In this document: positions 14,373-22,940 of the stretch, in pieces
How the letters are laid out: the number at the start of each line of letters is the position of its first letter
Position numbering within the stretch: the stretch's first letter is position 1
Assembly: GCF_000454545.1 (NCBI RefSeq)
Contig: NZ_CM002139.1
Coordinates: 4,976,815 to 5,040,814, forward strand
Direction: 5' to 3'
Length of the DNA stretch: 64,000 nt
From: Xanthomonas cassavae CFBP 4642
Lineage (GTDB): Bacteria > Pseudomonadota > Gammaproteobacteria > Xanthomonadales > Xanthomonadaceae
Program-made: the position numbers and the translations under genes
Notes under the pieces: model-generated
The model's input: the letters and a program-made list of their open reading frames with translations, nothing else
Told to the model about the DNA's origin: nothing
Database searches by the model: none

Positions 14373-15395
14373 ATGCGCAACGGCAACGGCAACATCTCTC
14401 ATACATGCGGCGATCTGGTGGTGCTGGGGCCTGAAGGGCTGTATTGCCCGCAGGGCGACTTCCACATCGATCCCTGGCGGCCGGTGCCGTGCGCGGTGAT
14501 CACCCATGGGCATGGCGACCACGCGCGCAGCGGTACGGGCGAGTACCACTGCACGCGCGAAAGCTTGCCGATCCTGCAGTGGCGGCTTGGCGAACAGGCC
14601 TATCACACGCACGCCGATGGTGAAGCGTTTACGTTGGGACGTGCCCGCGTGTCGCTGCATCCAGCCGGACACGTGCTGGGTTCGGCACAGGTTCGCATCG
14701 AAGTGGATGGCGACGTCTGGGTGGCCTCCGGCGACTACAAGCGCCAGCACGACCCCACCTGCAAGCCGTTCGAGGTGGTGCCGTGCGACACCTTCATCAC
14801 CGAAGCGACGTTCGGCCTGCCGGTGTATCGCTGGCCGGACACCTCGGAGGTTGCCGCCGACATCGTCGCCTGGCGCCACGAATGCGCCGAGCGCGGCGAG
14901 GCCGCCATCCTGTATTGCTACGCGCTGGGCAAGGCGCAGCGTGTGCTGGCCGAACTGCGCGCCTGGGACACGCAACCGGCGTTGCTGCATGGCGCGATCG
15001 CCACCGGCGTGGAGGTGTATCGCCAGGCAGGCATTTCAATGCTGGACACCCAGCCGGTCAGCGAGCATGCGCGCGGTGCCGACTATGCCGGCCAGCTGGT
15101 GCTGGCACCGCCTTCGGCCGCGGGCAGCACCTGGATCCGCCGCTTCCGGCATGCGCAGCAGGGATTCGCCTCGGGCTGGATGCGCATCCGCGGCAACCGG
15201 CGGCGGCGCAATTACGACCGCGGCTTCGTGGTGTCCGACCATGCCGACTGGCCGGACCTGTTGCGCACCATCGAAGACACCGGCGCTCGCCGCGTGATCG
15301 CCACCCATGGCAATACCGATGCGCTGATCCAGCACCTGCGCGAGCGCGGTGTCGCAGCCGAAGCCTTCCGCACCGATTTTGGAGCCGAGGAATGA
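14373..15395 (+). CDS. Ligase-associated DNA exonuclease (metallo-beta-lactamase fold)
   Basis: About 340 residues, a member of the MBL/beta-CASP-like nuclease family encoded with ATP-dependent ligases. The metal-binding HxHxDH is present as THGHGDHA. Further metal ligands are in 'HPAGHVLGSAQ' and 'SGDYK', and the C-terminal 'SDHADWPDLL' is typical of nucleic-acid-processing members. It would trim DNA ends before ligation. I start at the ATG of MRNGNGN because homologues begin shortly before 'DLVVLGPEGLYCPQGDF'. The longer frame to 14310 lacks family similarity. It is the first gene of the repair operon, and its stop overlaps the next ORF (ATGA). Confidence 0.88.
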   Translation: MRNGNGNISHTCGDLVVLGPEGLYCPQGDFHIDPWRPVPCAVITHGHGDHARSGTGEYHCTRESLPILQWRLGEQAYHTHADGEAFTLGRARVSLHPAGHVLGSAQVRIEVDGDVWVASGDYKRQHDPTCKPFEVVPCDTFITEATFGLPVYRWPDTSEVAADIVAWRHECAERGEAAILYCYALGKAQRVLAELRAWDTQPALLHGAIATGVEVYRQAGISMLDTQPVSEHARGADYAGQLVLAPPSAAGSTWIRRFRHAQQGFASGWMRIRGNRRRRNYDRGFVVSDHADWPDLLRTIEDTGARRVIATHGNTDALIQHLRERGVAAEAFRTDFGAEE

Positions 15396-15625
15396 ATCCG
15401 CTCCCCGCATGCCGGTATACGCGCGCACGTCCGCGCAGTCGTCTGAGCGGTGCGCTGGCATTCCGCCGGCATGCGTTGGCATTTCGCGTGCACCGTAGCG
15501 CACCGGCCGCCATCGTCGGCCCACCCCGGCCGCAACGCCGCCCGCGCACGCTGGCTGCATTCACACGCCGCGCGCTGGAGCTGCGCGCGGCCGACCGACA
15601 CGCTATGGCGCAGGCGCTGCCGTGA
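15392..15625 (+). CDS. Small Arg/Ala-rich ORF coupled to exonuclease and ligase genes
   Basis: A 77-codon frame whose ATG overlaps the exonuclease stop (ATGA) and whose TGA overlaps the ligase GTG (GTGA). Its boundaries are those of a translationally coupled operon gene. The product would be very basic (many Arg), with Pro and Ala, and no recognised domain. By eye its third-position GC is only around 70 percent, lower than the flanking genes, which argues against strong protein selection. It may be a genuine small DNA-binding-like protein, a coupling leader that carries ribosomes to the ligase, or chance. I cannot assign a function. Confidence 0.4.
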   Translation: MNPLPACRYTRARPRSRLSGALAFRRHALAFRVHRSAPAAIVGPPRPQRRPRTLAAFTRRALELRAADRHAMAQALP

Positions 15626-17226
15626 AGCGCTTTGCTGCGCTGTACCGCACCCTGGACCGCAGCACCGGCACGCTCGACAAGCGTGCCGCGCTGGTCGCCT
15701 ATTTTCGCGACGCCGCTCCGCTGGACGCGGCCTGGGCGTTGTACCTGCTGGCCGGCGGCAAGGTCGCCAGCAGCCGTATGCGCATTGCCAGCAGCGGCGA
15801 GTTGCGCGAATGGATCACCGACACCGCCGGGATCGCCGACTGGCTGGTGGCCGACAGCTACGACCACGTGGGCGATCTGGCCGAAACGCTGGCATTGCTG
15901 CTCGACGACCCGGCCACCGAAGCGGCCGATCTGCCGCTGGCCGACTGGATCGAACAGCGGCTGTTGCCGATCGCCAACCAGGATGTGGACGTGCGCCAGG
16001 CGTGCATCGTGCAGGCCTGGCGCAGCCTGGCCTTCGACGAGCGCCTGGTGTTCAACAAACTGCTGACCGGCGCCCTGCGCGTGGGCGTCTCGCAGCGGCT
16101 GGTGCAACAGGCGCTGGCCGAATTGTCGGGCGTGGACATCGCCCGCATCGCCCAACGCATGCTGGGCAGCTGGCGCCCGCACCCCACCTATCTGGCCGAT
16201 CTGTTGACCAGCGAGGAACTGCCCGGCGACCGCCAGCAGCCCTATCCGTTCTTCCTCGCCTCGCCGCTGGAGGCGGATGTGGACACGCTGGGCGCCATCG
16301 GCGACTGGCTGCTGGAATGGAAATGGGATGGCATCCGCCTGCAGCTGATCCGGCGCGCCGGCGAAGCCGCCTTGTGGTCGCGTGGCGAAGAACGCCTGGA
16401 TGGCCGCTTCCCGGAGATCGAACAGGCGGCGTTGCGGTTGCCCGACGGCACCGTCGTCGATGGCGAGCTGCTGGCCTGGCAGCCCGAGCAGCCGTTGCCG
16501 ATGGCGTTCACCGCCTTGCAGACGCGCATCCAGCGGCTCAAGCCTGAGCCCAAGACCCTGGCGGCCGCACCGGCGCGCGTGGTCGCCTACGACCTGCTGG
16601 AACTGGATGGCGCGGACCTACGCGAGCGCCCCCTGCACGAGCGGCGCGCGCTGCTGGACACGCTGCTTGCCACGCTTGGCGACCCACGCATCGTGGCCTC
16701 GCCGCTGGTCCGGGCCAGCGATTGGCGGGCCGCCGCGCAGCTGCGCGTACAGGCGCGCGAACGCGGCGTGGAAGGCCTGATGCTCAAGCGCGCCAGCTCG
16801 GTCTACCAGGCCGGCCGACGCCGCGGCGACTGGTGGAAGTGGAAGATCGACCCGCTCACCATCGATGCGGTGCTGCTGTATGCACAGGCCGGCCATGGCC
16901 GGCGCAGCACGCTGTACACCGACTACACCTTCGGGCTGTGGCACCAGGATCAGCTGGTGCCGGTCGCCAAGGCCTATTCGGGCCTGGACGATGCCGAGAT
17001 CCTGCAGCTGGACCGCTGGATTCGCGCCAATACCACCGAACGTTTCGGGCCGGTGCGTGCGGTGAGCCCGCATCACGTGTTCGAGCTGGGATTTGAAGCG
17101 GTGAACCGCAGCGCGCGCCACAAGTCGGGCATTGCCGTGCGCTTCCCACGCATCCTGCGCTGGCGGCACGACAAGCCGTTTGCCGAGGCCGACCATCTGA
17201 GCAGCCTGCAGGCACTGGCGCGGTGA
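15622..17226 (+). CDS. ATP-dependent DNA ligase of the exonuclease-helicase-nuclease operon
   Basis: A 534-residue ATP-dependent ligase. Residues 1-200 are the helical DNA-binding domain. The adenylation domain follows with motif I KWDG (catalytic Lys234), motif III-like 'VVDGELLAW', and motifs IV-V ('EGLMLKR' and 'WWKWKIDP'). An OB-fold domain ends the protein. It seals nicks in duplex DNA with AMP transfer. This is the type found in the four-gene bacterial repair cluster with Lhr-like helicase, PdeM nuclease and MBL exonuclease, linked to resistance to crosslinking damage in other bacteria (established knowledge). It starts with GTG overlapping the small ORF stop; its own stop overlaps the helicase start (GTGA). 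Confidence 0.93.
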   Translation: MKRFAALYRTLDRSTGTLDKRAALVAYFRDAAPLDAAWALYLLAGGKVASSRMRIASSGELREWITDTAGIADWLVADSYDHVGDLAETLALLLDDPATEAADLPLADWIEQRLLPIANQDVDVRQACIVQAWRSLAFDERLVFNKLLTGALRVGVSQRLVQQALAELSGVDIARIAQRMLGSWRPHPTYLADLLTSEELPGDRQQPYPFFLASPLEADVDTLGAIGDWLLEWKWDGIRLQLIRRAGEAALWSRGEERLDGRFPEIEQAALRLPDGTVVDGELLAWQPEQPLPMAFTALQTRIQRLKPEPKTLAAAPARVVAYDLLELDGADLRERPLHERRALLDTLLATLGDPRIVASPLVRASDWRAAAQLRVQARERGVEGLMLKRASSVYQAGRRRGDWWKWKIDPLTIDAVLLYAQAGHGRRSTLYTDYTFGLWHQDQLVPVAKAYSGLDDAEILQLDRWIRANTTERFGPVRAVSPHHVFELGFEAVNRSARHKSGIAVRFPRILRWRHDKPFAEADHLSSLQALAR

Positions 17227-19724
17227 CGGCACCGCAGCAACTGCGCGCGACGCCGCTGCAGCAATGGCGCGCCTGGTTCGCGCAGCGCGGCTGGGCGCCG
17301 CTGCCGTTCCAGCGCGATGTCTGGACGCGCTATCTCGACGGCGAATCCGGGTTGCTGCATACCCCCACCGGGAGCGGCAAGACGCTGGCGGCCTTCGGCG
17401 GTCCGCTGCTGGAGGCGCTGGCCGCGCGCGGACGCAAACCAGCGGCACGCTCCGCCAGGCCCGCAGCCAGCGCGCGCCGACAGCAACAACGCACGCTGCA
17501 GGTGCTCTGGATCACGCCACTGCGCGCACTGGCCGCCGACACCGCGCGTGCGCTGCGCGAACCGGTGGACGCCCTGGGCTTGGATTGGCAGGTGGGCCTG
17601 CGTACCGGCGATGCCAGCGCGCGCGACAAGCGCCTGGCTCGCAGCGGCAAGCTCGATGTGCTGGTCACCACGCCCGAATCGCTCGCCCTGTTGCTGTCGT
17701 ACCCGGACACCGCGCCGCAGCTGTCGGCGTTGCGCTGCGTGATCGTGGACGAGTGGCACGAGCTGCTGGGCAACAAGCGTGGCGTGCTGCTGCAGCTGTG
17801 CCTGGCGCGCCTGCGCGGCTGGACGCCGACCCTGCGCATCTGGGGCCTGTCGGCCACTTTGGGCAATCTGGCGCAGGCACGCGACGTGCTGCTGCCGCAT
17901 CTGCCCGATGCCGCACTGGTGTCCGGCGTCAGGCCACGTGCCATGACGCTGGAGACGCTGTTGCCCGACAGCGGCGAGCGCTTTCCGTGGGCCGGCCACC
18001 TGGGCCTGGCGCAACTGGCGCGCGTGCTGCAGAAGATCCTGCAGCACGGCACCAGCCTGGTGTTTACCAATACGCGCGCACAGGCAGAGCTGTGGCATCA
18101 GGCCCTGAGCGCAGTGTGGCCGGACGATCCGGCCACGCTGGCGCTGCACCACGGCTCGCTGGACCCGAGCTTGCGTGCAGCCGCCGAGCAAGGGCTGTGC
18201 GATGGCAGCTTGCGCTGCGTGGTCGCCACCTCCAGCCTGGATCTGGGCGTGGATTTTCCGGCGGTGGATCAGGTGCTGCAGGTCGGCAGCCCCAAAGGCA
18301 TTGCGCGGTTGCTGCAACGCGCCGGTCGCGCGCGTCACCGGCCCGGCGAATCCGGCCACGTGGTGTGCGTGCCCTCGCATGCGCTGGAACTGGTGGAGTA
18401 CGCCGCTGCACGTCGTGCGATTGCCCACGGCCATATCGAAGCGCGGCCGCCGCCGCGGCTGTCGCTGGACGTGCTGGCGCAGCACTGCGTCACCCTCGCG
18501 CTCGGTGGCGGCTTCGATGCCGATGCCTTGTTCGCGCAGGTACGCGGCACCGATGCCTTCGCCGCACTGGACCCGGCCACCTGGACTGCAGTGCTCGATT
18601 TCATCGTGCAAGGCGGCAGCGCGTTGGCGCACTACCCGGATTTCCACAAGGTAGTCCGCGACGACGACGGCATCTACCGCGTCACCGATCGGCGCGTTAC
18701 GCTGCGCCATCGGCTGTCCATCGGCACGATCACCAGCGATGGCAGCGTGCGCGTGCAGTTCCTGCGGGGCGGCCGGCTGGGTGCGGTGGAAGAACAGTTC
18801 GTCGGCCGCCTGCGCCGCGGCGACCGTTTCCAGTTCGCCGGCCGGCTGCTGGAGCTGGTGCGCCTGGAAGACATGACCGCGTATGTACGCGTGGCAAAAG
18901 GCGGCAGCGGTGTGGTGCCCAAATGGATGGGCGGGCGCATGCCGCTGTCGTCGGCATTGGGGCGCGAAGTGGAAGCGCTGTTCGCCGACCCCGGCGAGGC
19001 GCCGGAGATGCAGGCGCTGGCACCGCTGCTGCAGCTGCAGGCCGCGCTGTCTGCATTACCCGGCCCGGACCATCTGCTGGTGGAAAGCATCAAGGCGCGC
19101 GATGGCCGGCACGTGTTCGTCTATCCGTTCGCCGGCCGCCAGGTCAACGAAGGCTTGGCCGCGCTGTTGGCAGCACGCTGGGGCCGCCGCCAGCGCAATA
19201 CCTTCAGCTTCGCCGCCAACGATTACGGCTTCGTGCTCTCGCCGGCGCAAGATGTCGAGATCGATGCTGGCCTGCTGCAGGCGCTGTTATCGCCGGTTGG
19301 CCTGTTCGACGATCTGCGCGACAGCCTCAACCTGGGCGAGCTGGCACGCCGCCAATTCCGCGAGATCGCACGCGTGGCCGGGCTGTTGTCGCCATCGTTG
19401 CCCGGCCGCGCACCGCGCAGCCTGCGCCAGCTGCAGGCTTCCAGCGGTTTGCTCTACGACGTCCTGCAGCGCTTCGATCCCGACCATCTGCTGCTGGCGC
19501 AAGCCGAACGCGAGGTGTTCGAAGGCCAACTGGAACTGGCGCGCCTGGCGCATGCGCTGGAGGACTGCGCCCGGCGCGAACTACGCCTGTGCACGCCACG
19601 CAGCCTCACCCCGTTGTCGTTTCCGCTGTGGGCCGAGCGCGTGCGTGGCCAGCTGAGCACCGAAGACTGGAAAGCGCGCGTGTTGCGCGCCGCCGAACAA
19701 CTGGAGCGCAAGCATGGGCGATAG
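17223..19724 (+). CDS. Ligase-associated DEXH-box (Lhr-core-like) DNA helicase
   Basis: An 833-residue superfamily 2 helicase of the Lhr-core type. Walker A is TPTGSGKT (residues 47-54) and motif II is VDEWHELL (a DEWH variant). Motif III is GLSATLG and motif VI is QRAGRARHRPGE. After the two RecA domains comes a winged-helix and C-terminal 'core' region, including 'GGRLGAVEEQFVGRL' and 'FVYPFAGRQVNEGL', which marks the Lhr family. The enzyme would translocate 3' to 5' on single-stranded DNA and unwind RNA:DNA or DNA duplexes. It is translationally coupled to the ligase and overlaps pdeM by 11 nt. Confidence 0.92.
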   Translation: MTAPQQLRATPLQQWRAWFAQRGWAPLPFQRDVWTRYLDGESGLLHTPTGSGKTLAAFGGPLLEALAARGRKPAARSARPAASARRQQQRTLQVLWITPLRALAADTARALREPVDALGLDWQVGLRTGDASARDKRLARSGKLDVLVTTPESLALLLSYPDTAPQLSALRCVIVDEWHELLGNKRGVLLQLCLARLRGWTPTLRIWGLSATLGNLAQARDVLLPHLPDAALVSGVRPRAMTLETLLPDSGERFPWAGHLGLAQLARVLQKILQHGTSLVFTNTRAQAELWHQALSAVWPDDPATLALHHGSLDPSLRAAAEQGLCDGSLRCVVATSSLDLGVDFPAVDQVLQVGSPKGIARLLQRAGRARHRPGESGHVVCVPSHALELVEYAAARRAIAHGHIEARPPPRLSLDVLAQHCVTLALGGGFDADALFAQVRGTDAFAALDPATWTAVLDFIVQGGSALAHYPDFHKVVRDDDGIYRVTDRRVTLRHRLSIGTITSDGSVRVQFLRGGRLGAVEEQFVGRLRRGDRFQFAGRLLELVRLEDMTAYVRVAKGGSGVVPKWMGGRMPLSSALGREVEALFADPGEAPEMQALAPLLQLQAALSALPGPDHLLVESIKARDGRHVFVYPFAGRQVNEGLAALLAARWGRRQRNTFSFAANDYGFVLSPAQDVEIDAGLLQALLSPVGLFDDLRDSLNLGELARRQFREIARVAGLLSPSLPGRAPRSLRQLQASSGLLYDVLQRFDPDHLLLAQAEREVFEGQLELARLAHALEDCARRELRLCTPRSLTPLSFPLWAERVRGQLSTEDWKARVLRAAEQLERKHGR

Positions 19725-20358
19725 CGTGCAGCTGCAGTTGGGCGACGAAACCGTTGAACTGCTCGGCGAACGTGCGCTGTACCGGCCGGCGCGGCGTGCC
19801 CTGCTGATTGCCGACCTGCATCTGGGCAAGGCCGATGTGTTCCGGCGTGCCGGCATCGGGCTGCCGGCAGGCGGCACCGCGCATGATCTGGACCGGCTGG
19901 ATGCCTTGCTCGCTCAACGCGAGGTGGACGCACTGTGGATTCTGGGCGACCTGCTGCATGGACCGGCACTGCGCGCGGCCTGGCATCGGCGCTGGAGCGC
20001 ATGGCGCGAGCAGCATTGCAGCCTGCGCGTGATCGCGATCCGCGGCAATCACGATCGCGCCCTGGCGGGTGCAGACCTGCATATCGAAGCAGCCGGCGAA
20101 CAGGTCGAGGACGGCCCGTTCGTGCTGCGCCACGATCCGCTGCCACACCCCACCGGCCATGTGCTGTGCGGGCATCTGCATCCGCTGGCGGCACTGCCCG
20201 GGCTGTCGCGGCGCTGGCCGGCGTTCTGGTTGCGCGAAAACCTCACCATCCTGCCGGCGTTTTCGCAGTTCACCGCAGGCATCGTGCCGACGCTGAGCGA
20301 AGGCGAGCGCCTGGTCGCCTGCGTGGAAGGCGATGCGATGGCACTGCCGGTGCGTTAG
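19714..20358 (+). CDS. pdeM: Ligase-associated DNA damage response endonuclease PdeM
   Basis: A 214-residue calcineurin-like metallophosphoesterase. The di-metal site motifs are in order: IADLHLGK, GDLLHG, GNHD and CGHLHP. Homologues (MPE in Pseudomonas putida) are manganese-dependent DNA endonucleases/phosphodiesterases encoded in the same four-gene repair operon. It starts inside the end of the helicase gene, which suggests cotranslation. It is the last gene of the operon, and no intrinsic terminator with a T-run follows. Confidence 0.9.
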   Translation: MGDSVQLQLGDETVELLGERALYRPARRALLIADLHLGKADVFRRAGIGLPAGGTAHDLDRLDALLAQREVDALWILGDLLHGPALRAAWHRRWSAWREQHCSLRVIAIRGNHDRALAGADLHIEAAGEQVEDGPFVLRHDPLPHPTGHVLCGHLHPLAALPGLSRRWPAFWLRENLTILPAFSQFTAGIVPTLSEGERLVACVEGDAMALPVR

Positions 20359-20466
20359 CCAGCGCCGCGAACGCGCCGGCCGACGCCGCGCCTAAAACGG
20401 CTAAAAGCGTGGCAAGCAGCCGTCGGGCAGGTGCAAACCGAGCGCTCAGAACCGCACTGTCCGAGC

Positions 20467-20511
20467 GGTGCATACCGCAGCCGGCACCGGCTGCGCCCGC
20501 CTAACGGCTGC
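20467..20511. repeat. 45-bp dispersed intergenic repeat, copy 1
   Basis: About 82 percent identical (37 of 45 positions by my alignment) to 23242-23286. It contains an 8-bp hairpin (GCAGCCGG / CCGGCTGC, loop CA). It sits 11 nt beyond the stop codon of the minus-strand monooxygenase gene, so it would be in its 3' untranslated region. Confidence 0.55.
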
Positions 20512-20522
20512 ATATCGTTCTA

Positions 20523-21797
20523 TTAGTTGCTCGACGCGGTCGCTTCAGCTTTATCGCCCACCGCACGCATGACCGGCTGCGATAACGCGTCAACAAACTC
20601 CGGCGCCAACGCCAGCTTGCCGAACCAGCCGTGCTGGGTACCGCTGAGCACGCGCAACATGTGTCCACGCCCGCCCGGCACGCGGCCTATCGGTTGCAGC
20701 AACAGATCGCGCCCGTAGGCCCACAGATCGCGCTCGGATTGAAACAGCGGCGTCAGCCAGCGGCTCCAGCGGTGATAGATCGCCACGTGCGCCTGGCGTT
20801 CGCGCTGGTAGTGCATCAAGGCGTCATCCAGATCGGCCCCGGCGCGCAGCGCGTCGCGCATTGCCAGCGCATCCAGCAGCGCCATGTTCACGCCCTGACC
20901 CAACTGCGGACTCATCGCATGTGCGGCATCGCCGGCCAATACGAAACGCCCACGGTGCCAACGCGTCATCACCGCATCGCGGTAGCTGGCACGTGCCAGC
21001 GCGGTGTGGACCTGTACCGTCTGCAGGCGGGTGATCGCTTCGGGCCACATCTGCGCCATTTCCTCGCGCCAGGCATCGATGCCGCGTTGTTCCCATGCAG
21101 CGAAATCGCTGCATGGCAGGCTCCAGAAAAAACTCAGGCGCGGAGTGTCATCCCCCGGCCGCGTGCCGACCGGCAGCAACCCGATCATCTTGCGTGCGCC
21201 GATATAGCGCTGACGCAGCTCGTCGACGAACGGCCAGTCCTCGCGCGGCAGCAGGCACCACAACGCCCCCCACGGGTACACCCGGTCCAGCCGCGTGCCT
21301 TGCACCTGCGCACGCAAGGTCGATGCCGAACCATCGGCGGCAATGATCAGATCGTAGGGGCCGTGCCACTGCCCGCGCTGGTCCTGCACGCGCGTGCCAT
21401 CATGGTCGATCGCAGTGATCTGCGTATCGGTGTGCAGCTGCGCGTATTCGGGCCAGGCATCGCACAACAGCGAGAACAACGCTCCGCGCTGCATGCCCAG
21501 CCCCATTAGTCGCGGGTCCAGATCGCGGTACTGCATGTCCATCACCGCGCGCCCGCAGGGTGTTTCGCCGTAGAGCCGCCGCACCGGCGCGCCGTGTGCC
21601 AGGGCTTGCGACAACAGGCCCATCTTCCACAGCACCTGCAGGCCGCTGGGCTGCAACAGGAAGCCGGCGCCAACCGGCCGGGGTGCCGCAGCGCGTTCGA
21701 ACACATCCAATTGGTGGCCGTCGGCACCCAGCAACACCGCCAGGGCCTGACCCGCCGTTCCATAGCCCACTACCGCAATCCGCAATGTCCGTTGCAT
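20523..21797 (-). CDS. FAD-dependent aromatic-type monooxygenase
   Basis: About 424 residues of the group A flavoprotein monooxygenase family (p-hydroxybenzoate hydroxylase fold), which hydroxylates substrates using NAD(P)H and O2. The N-terminal FAD-binding GxGxxG reads VVGYGTAGQA, the middle motif is 'IIAADGSASTLR', and the second FAD motif is 'LAGDAAHAMSPQLGQGVNMALLDA'. The substrate is not evident. I chose the ATG of MQRTLRIAVVGYG, which places the dinucleotide fold right at the start. A longer frame begins inside the csp terminator. It stands alone between pdeM (convergent) and csp. Confidence 0.85.
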   Translation of the reverse strand: MQRTLRIAVVGYGTAGQALAVLLGADGHQLDVFERAAAPRPVGAGFLLQPSGLQVLWKMGLLSQALAHGAPVRRLYGETPCGRAVMDMQYRDLDPRLMGLGMQRGALFSLLCDAWPEYAQLHTDTQITAIDHDGTRVQDQRGQWHGPYDLIIAADGSASTLRAQVQGTRLDRVYPWGALWCLLPREDWPFVDELRQRYIGARKMIGLLPVGTRPGDDTPRLSFFWSLPCSDFAAWEQRGIDAWREEMAQMWPEAITRLQTVQVHTALARASYRDAVMTRWHRGRFVLAGDAAHAMSPQLGQGVNMALLDALAMRDALRAGADLDDALMHYQRERQAHVAIYHRWSRWLTPLFQSERDLWAYGRDLLLQPIGRVPGGRGHMLRVLSGTQHGWFGKLALAPEFVDALSQPVMRAVGDKAEATASSN

Positions 21798-21843
21798 CGT
21801 TCCCGACTCTGTTCTGCTCTTGCCGCCCCGCATGGGCCGGCGC

Positions 21844-21869
21844 AAAAAAAACCCCGCCATGGCGGGGTT
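21844..21869 (-). terminator. Rho-independent terminator of the cold-shock gene
   Basis: Read on the minus strand, a 9-bp stem (AACCCCGCC, loop AT, GGCGGGGTT) is followed by a run of about seven Ts. It begins about 24 nt after the csp stop codon. Confidence 0.93.
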
Positions 21870-21893
21870 CTTCAACCGCACAATCGAGTCAGC

Positions 21894-22100
21894 TTACTCG
21901 ACCGGCGTGATGTTCGAAGCCTGGGCACCCTTGGGGCCCTGGGTCACGTCATAACTGACGCGCTGGCCTTCCTGCAGGCTGCGGAAGCCCTTGGAGTTGA
22001 TCGCGGAGAAGTGCGCGAAGACATCGGCGCTGCCGTCCTCCGGTGAGATGAAGCCAAATCCCTTGGCGTCGTTGAACCACTTGACGGTACCGTTCGGCAT
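21894..22100 (-). CDS. csp: Cold-shock-domain RNA chaperone
   Basis: A 68-residue CspA-family protein of one OB fold. RNP1 (KGFGFI) and RNP2 (VFAHF) are intact, and the start '[18 protein letters not shown]' is canonical. It binds single-stranded RNA/DNA and melts secondary structure. The ATG used is the internal one at the conserved family start; upstream codons are part of the leader. It is monocistronic with its own promoter (22159-22187) and a strong terminator. The untranslated leader is about 50 nt, shorter than that of the cold-induced E. coli cspA, so strong thermosensor control of that kind is not obvious. Confidence 0.95.
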   Translation of the reverse strand: MPNGTVKWFNDAKGFGFISPEDGSADVFAHFSAINSKGFRSLQEGQRVSYDVTQGPKGAQASNITPVE

Positions 22101-22158
22101 GGTGATGCGAGACCTTTGCAATAATTAATGGGTGGTGTACGGCAGTGCGTACGCGCCG

Positions 22159-22187
22159 AGTATGCAAAGCTTATGCCCCGATGACAA
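22159..22187 (-). promoter_or_regulatory. Promoter of the cold-shock gene
   Basis: On the minus strand, TTGTCA (-35, 5 of 6 consensus) and CATACT (-10, 4 of 6) are separated by exactly 17 nt. The -35 box abuts the stop codon of the upstream phosphorylase gene. Transcription would start about 50 nt before the csp ATG. Confidence 0.65.
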
Positions 22188-22940
22188 TCACCCGCGTGCA
22201 AGTTCGCCGATCAGCTCCGGCAGCCCGGACGAGGCTGCATCCACGTTGGCCAACACTTCCGCCATGGTGATCTCCTGGGCCTCGCCACACCCGGCCGCCC
22301 AGTTCGCCACAATCGCCAGACACGCATATTCCAGGCCTTTTTCGCGCGCTAGCCCGGCTTCCGGCATGCCGGTCATGCCAACCAGACCGCAGCCGTCGCG
22401 GCGCATGCGCGCGATCTCTGCAATCGTTTCCAGACGCGGTCCCTGCGTTGCGCCGTAGCATCCGCCCGCGACCAGCGTGACGCCGGTCACCTTGGCGGCG
22501 GCGATCACCTTGCTGCGCAACATCGGCGAATATGGGTGGCCGAAATCCACGTGCTGCACCTCGCTCCCCGGCTCTTCGCAGAAGGTGGAAACGCGGCCCC
22601 AGGTGTAGTCGATCAGTTGGTCCGGGCAGGCCAGCACGCGCGGTCCAAACTGGTCGGTGATGCCGCCCACCGTGTTGAGCGCAAGCACGCGCGACGCACC
22701 AATTTGCTGCAGCGCAGCGATGTTTGCGCGGTAGTTGACCTTGTGCGGCGGCAGCGAATGCCCCTCGCCGTGCCGGGCCAGGAACGCCACGCGATGGCCG
22801 AGCAGCATGCCGACACGGATCGGCCCGGACGGTGCACCGTACGGGGTGTCGGGCTCATGCGTCTGCACGTCATCGAGCTGCGCAAGCTTGTAGACACCGG
22901 TGCCGCCGATGACGGCCAGGGCGATGGAATGGGAGGACAT
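22188..22940 (-). CDS. S-methyl-5'-thioinosine/thioadenosine phosphorylase
   Basis: A 250-residue PNP/MTAP-family enzyme that phosphorolyses a methylthio-nucleoside in the methionine and polyamine salvage route. Family motifs are 'IGGTGVY' (phosphate site), 'ARHGEGHSLPPHKVNYRANI', 'GGCYGATQGPRLET' and 'VGMTGMPEAGLARE'. The protein is shorter than human MTAP. Its gene lies near nagZ, as in Pseudomonas aeruginosa, where the enzyme prefers methylthioinosine, so I lean to that specificity. Proof would need the purine-contact residues compared. The neighbour hpt would recycle the released hypoxanthine, which supports the thioinosine route. Confidence 0.85.
   Translation of the reverse strand: MSSHSIALAVIGGTGVYKLAQLDDVQTHEPDTPYGAPSGPIRVGMLLGHRVAFLARHGEGHSLPPHKVNYRANIAALQQIGASRVLALNTVGGITDQFGPRVLACPDQLIDYTWGRVSTFCEEPGSEVQHVDFGHPYSPMLRSKVIAAAKVTGVTLVAGGCYGATQGPRLETIAEIARMRRDGCGLVGMTGMPEAGLAREKGLEYACLAIVANWAAGCGEAQEITMAEVLANVDAASSGLPELIGELARG

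Noticed and set aside
17264..19807. A long alternative frame inside the helicase gene
   Set aside because: Arg/Ala/Gly-rich translation with no motif, while the chosen frame carries all SF2 helicase motifs and is coupled to its neighbours.
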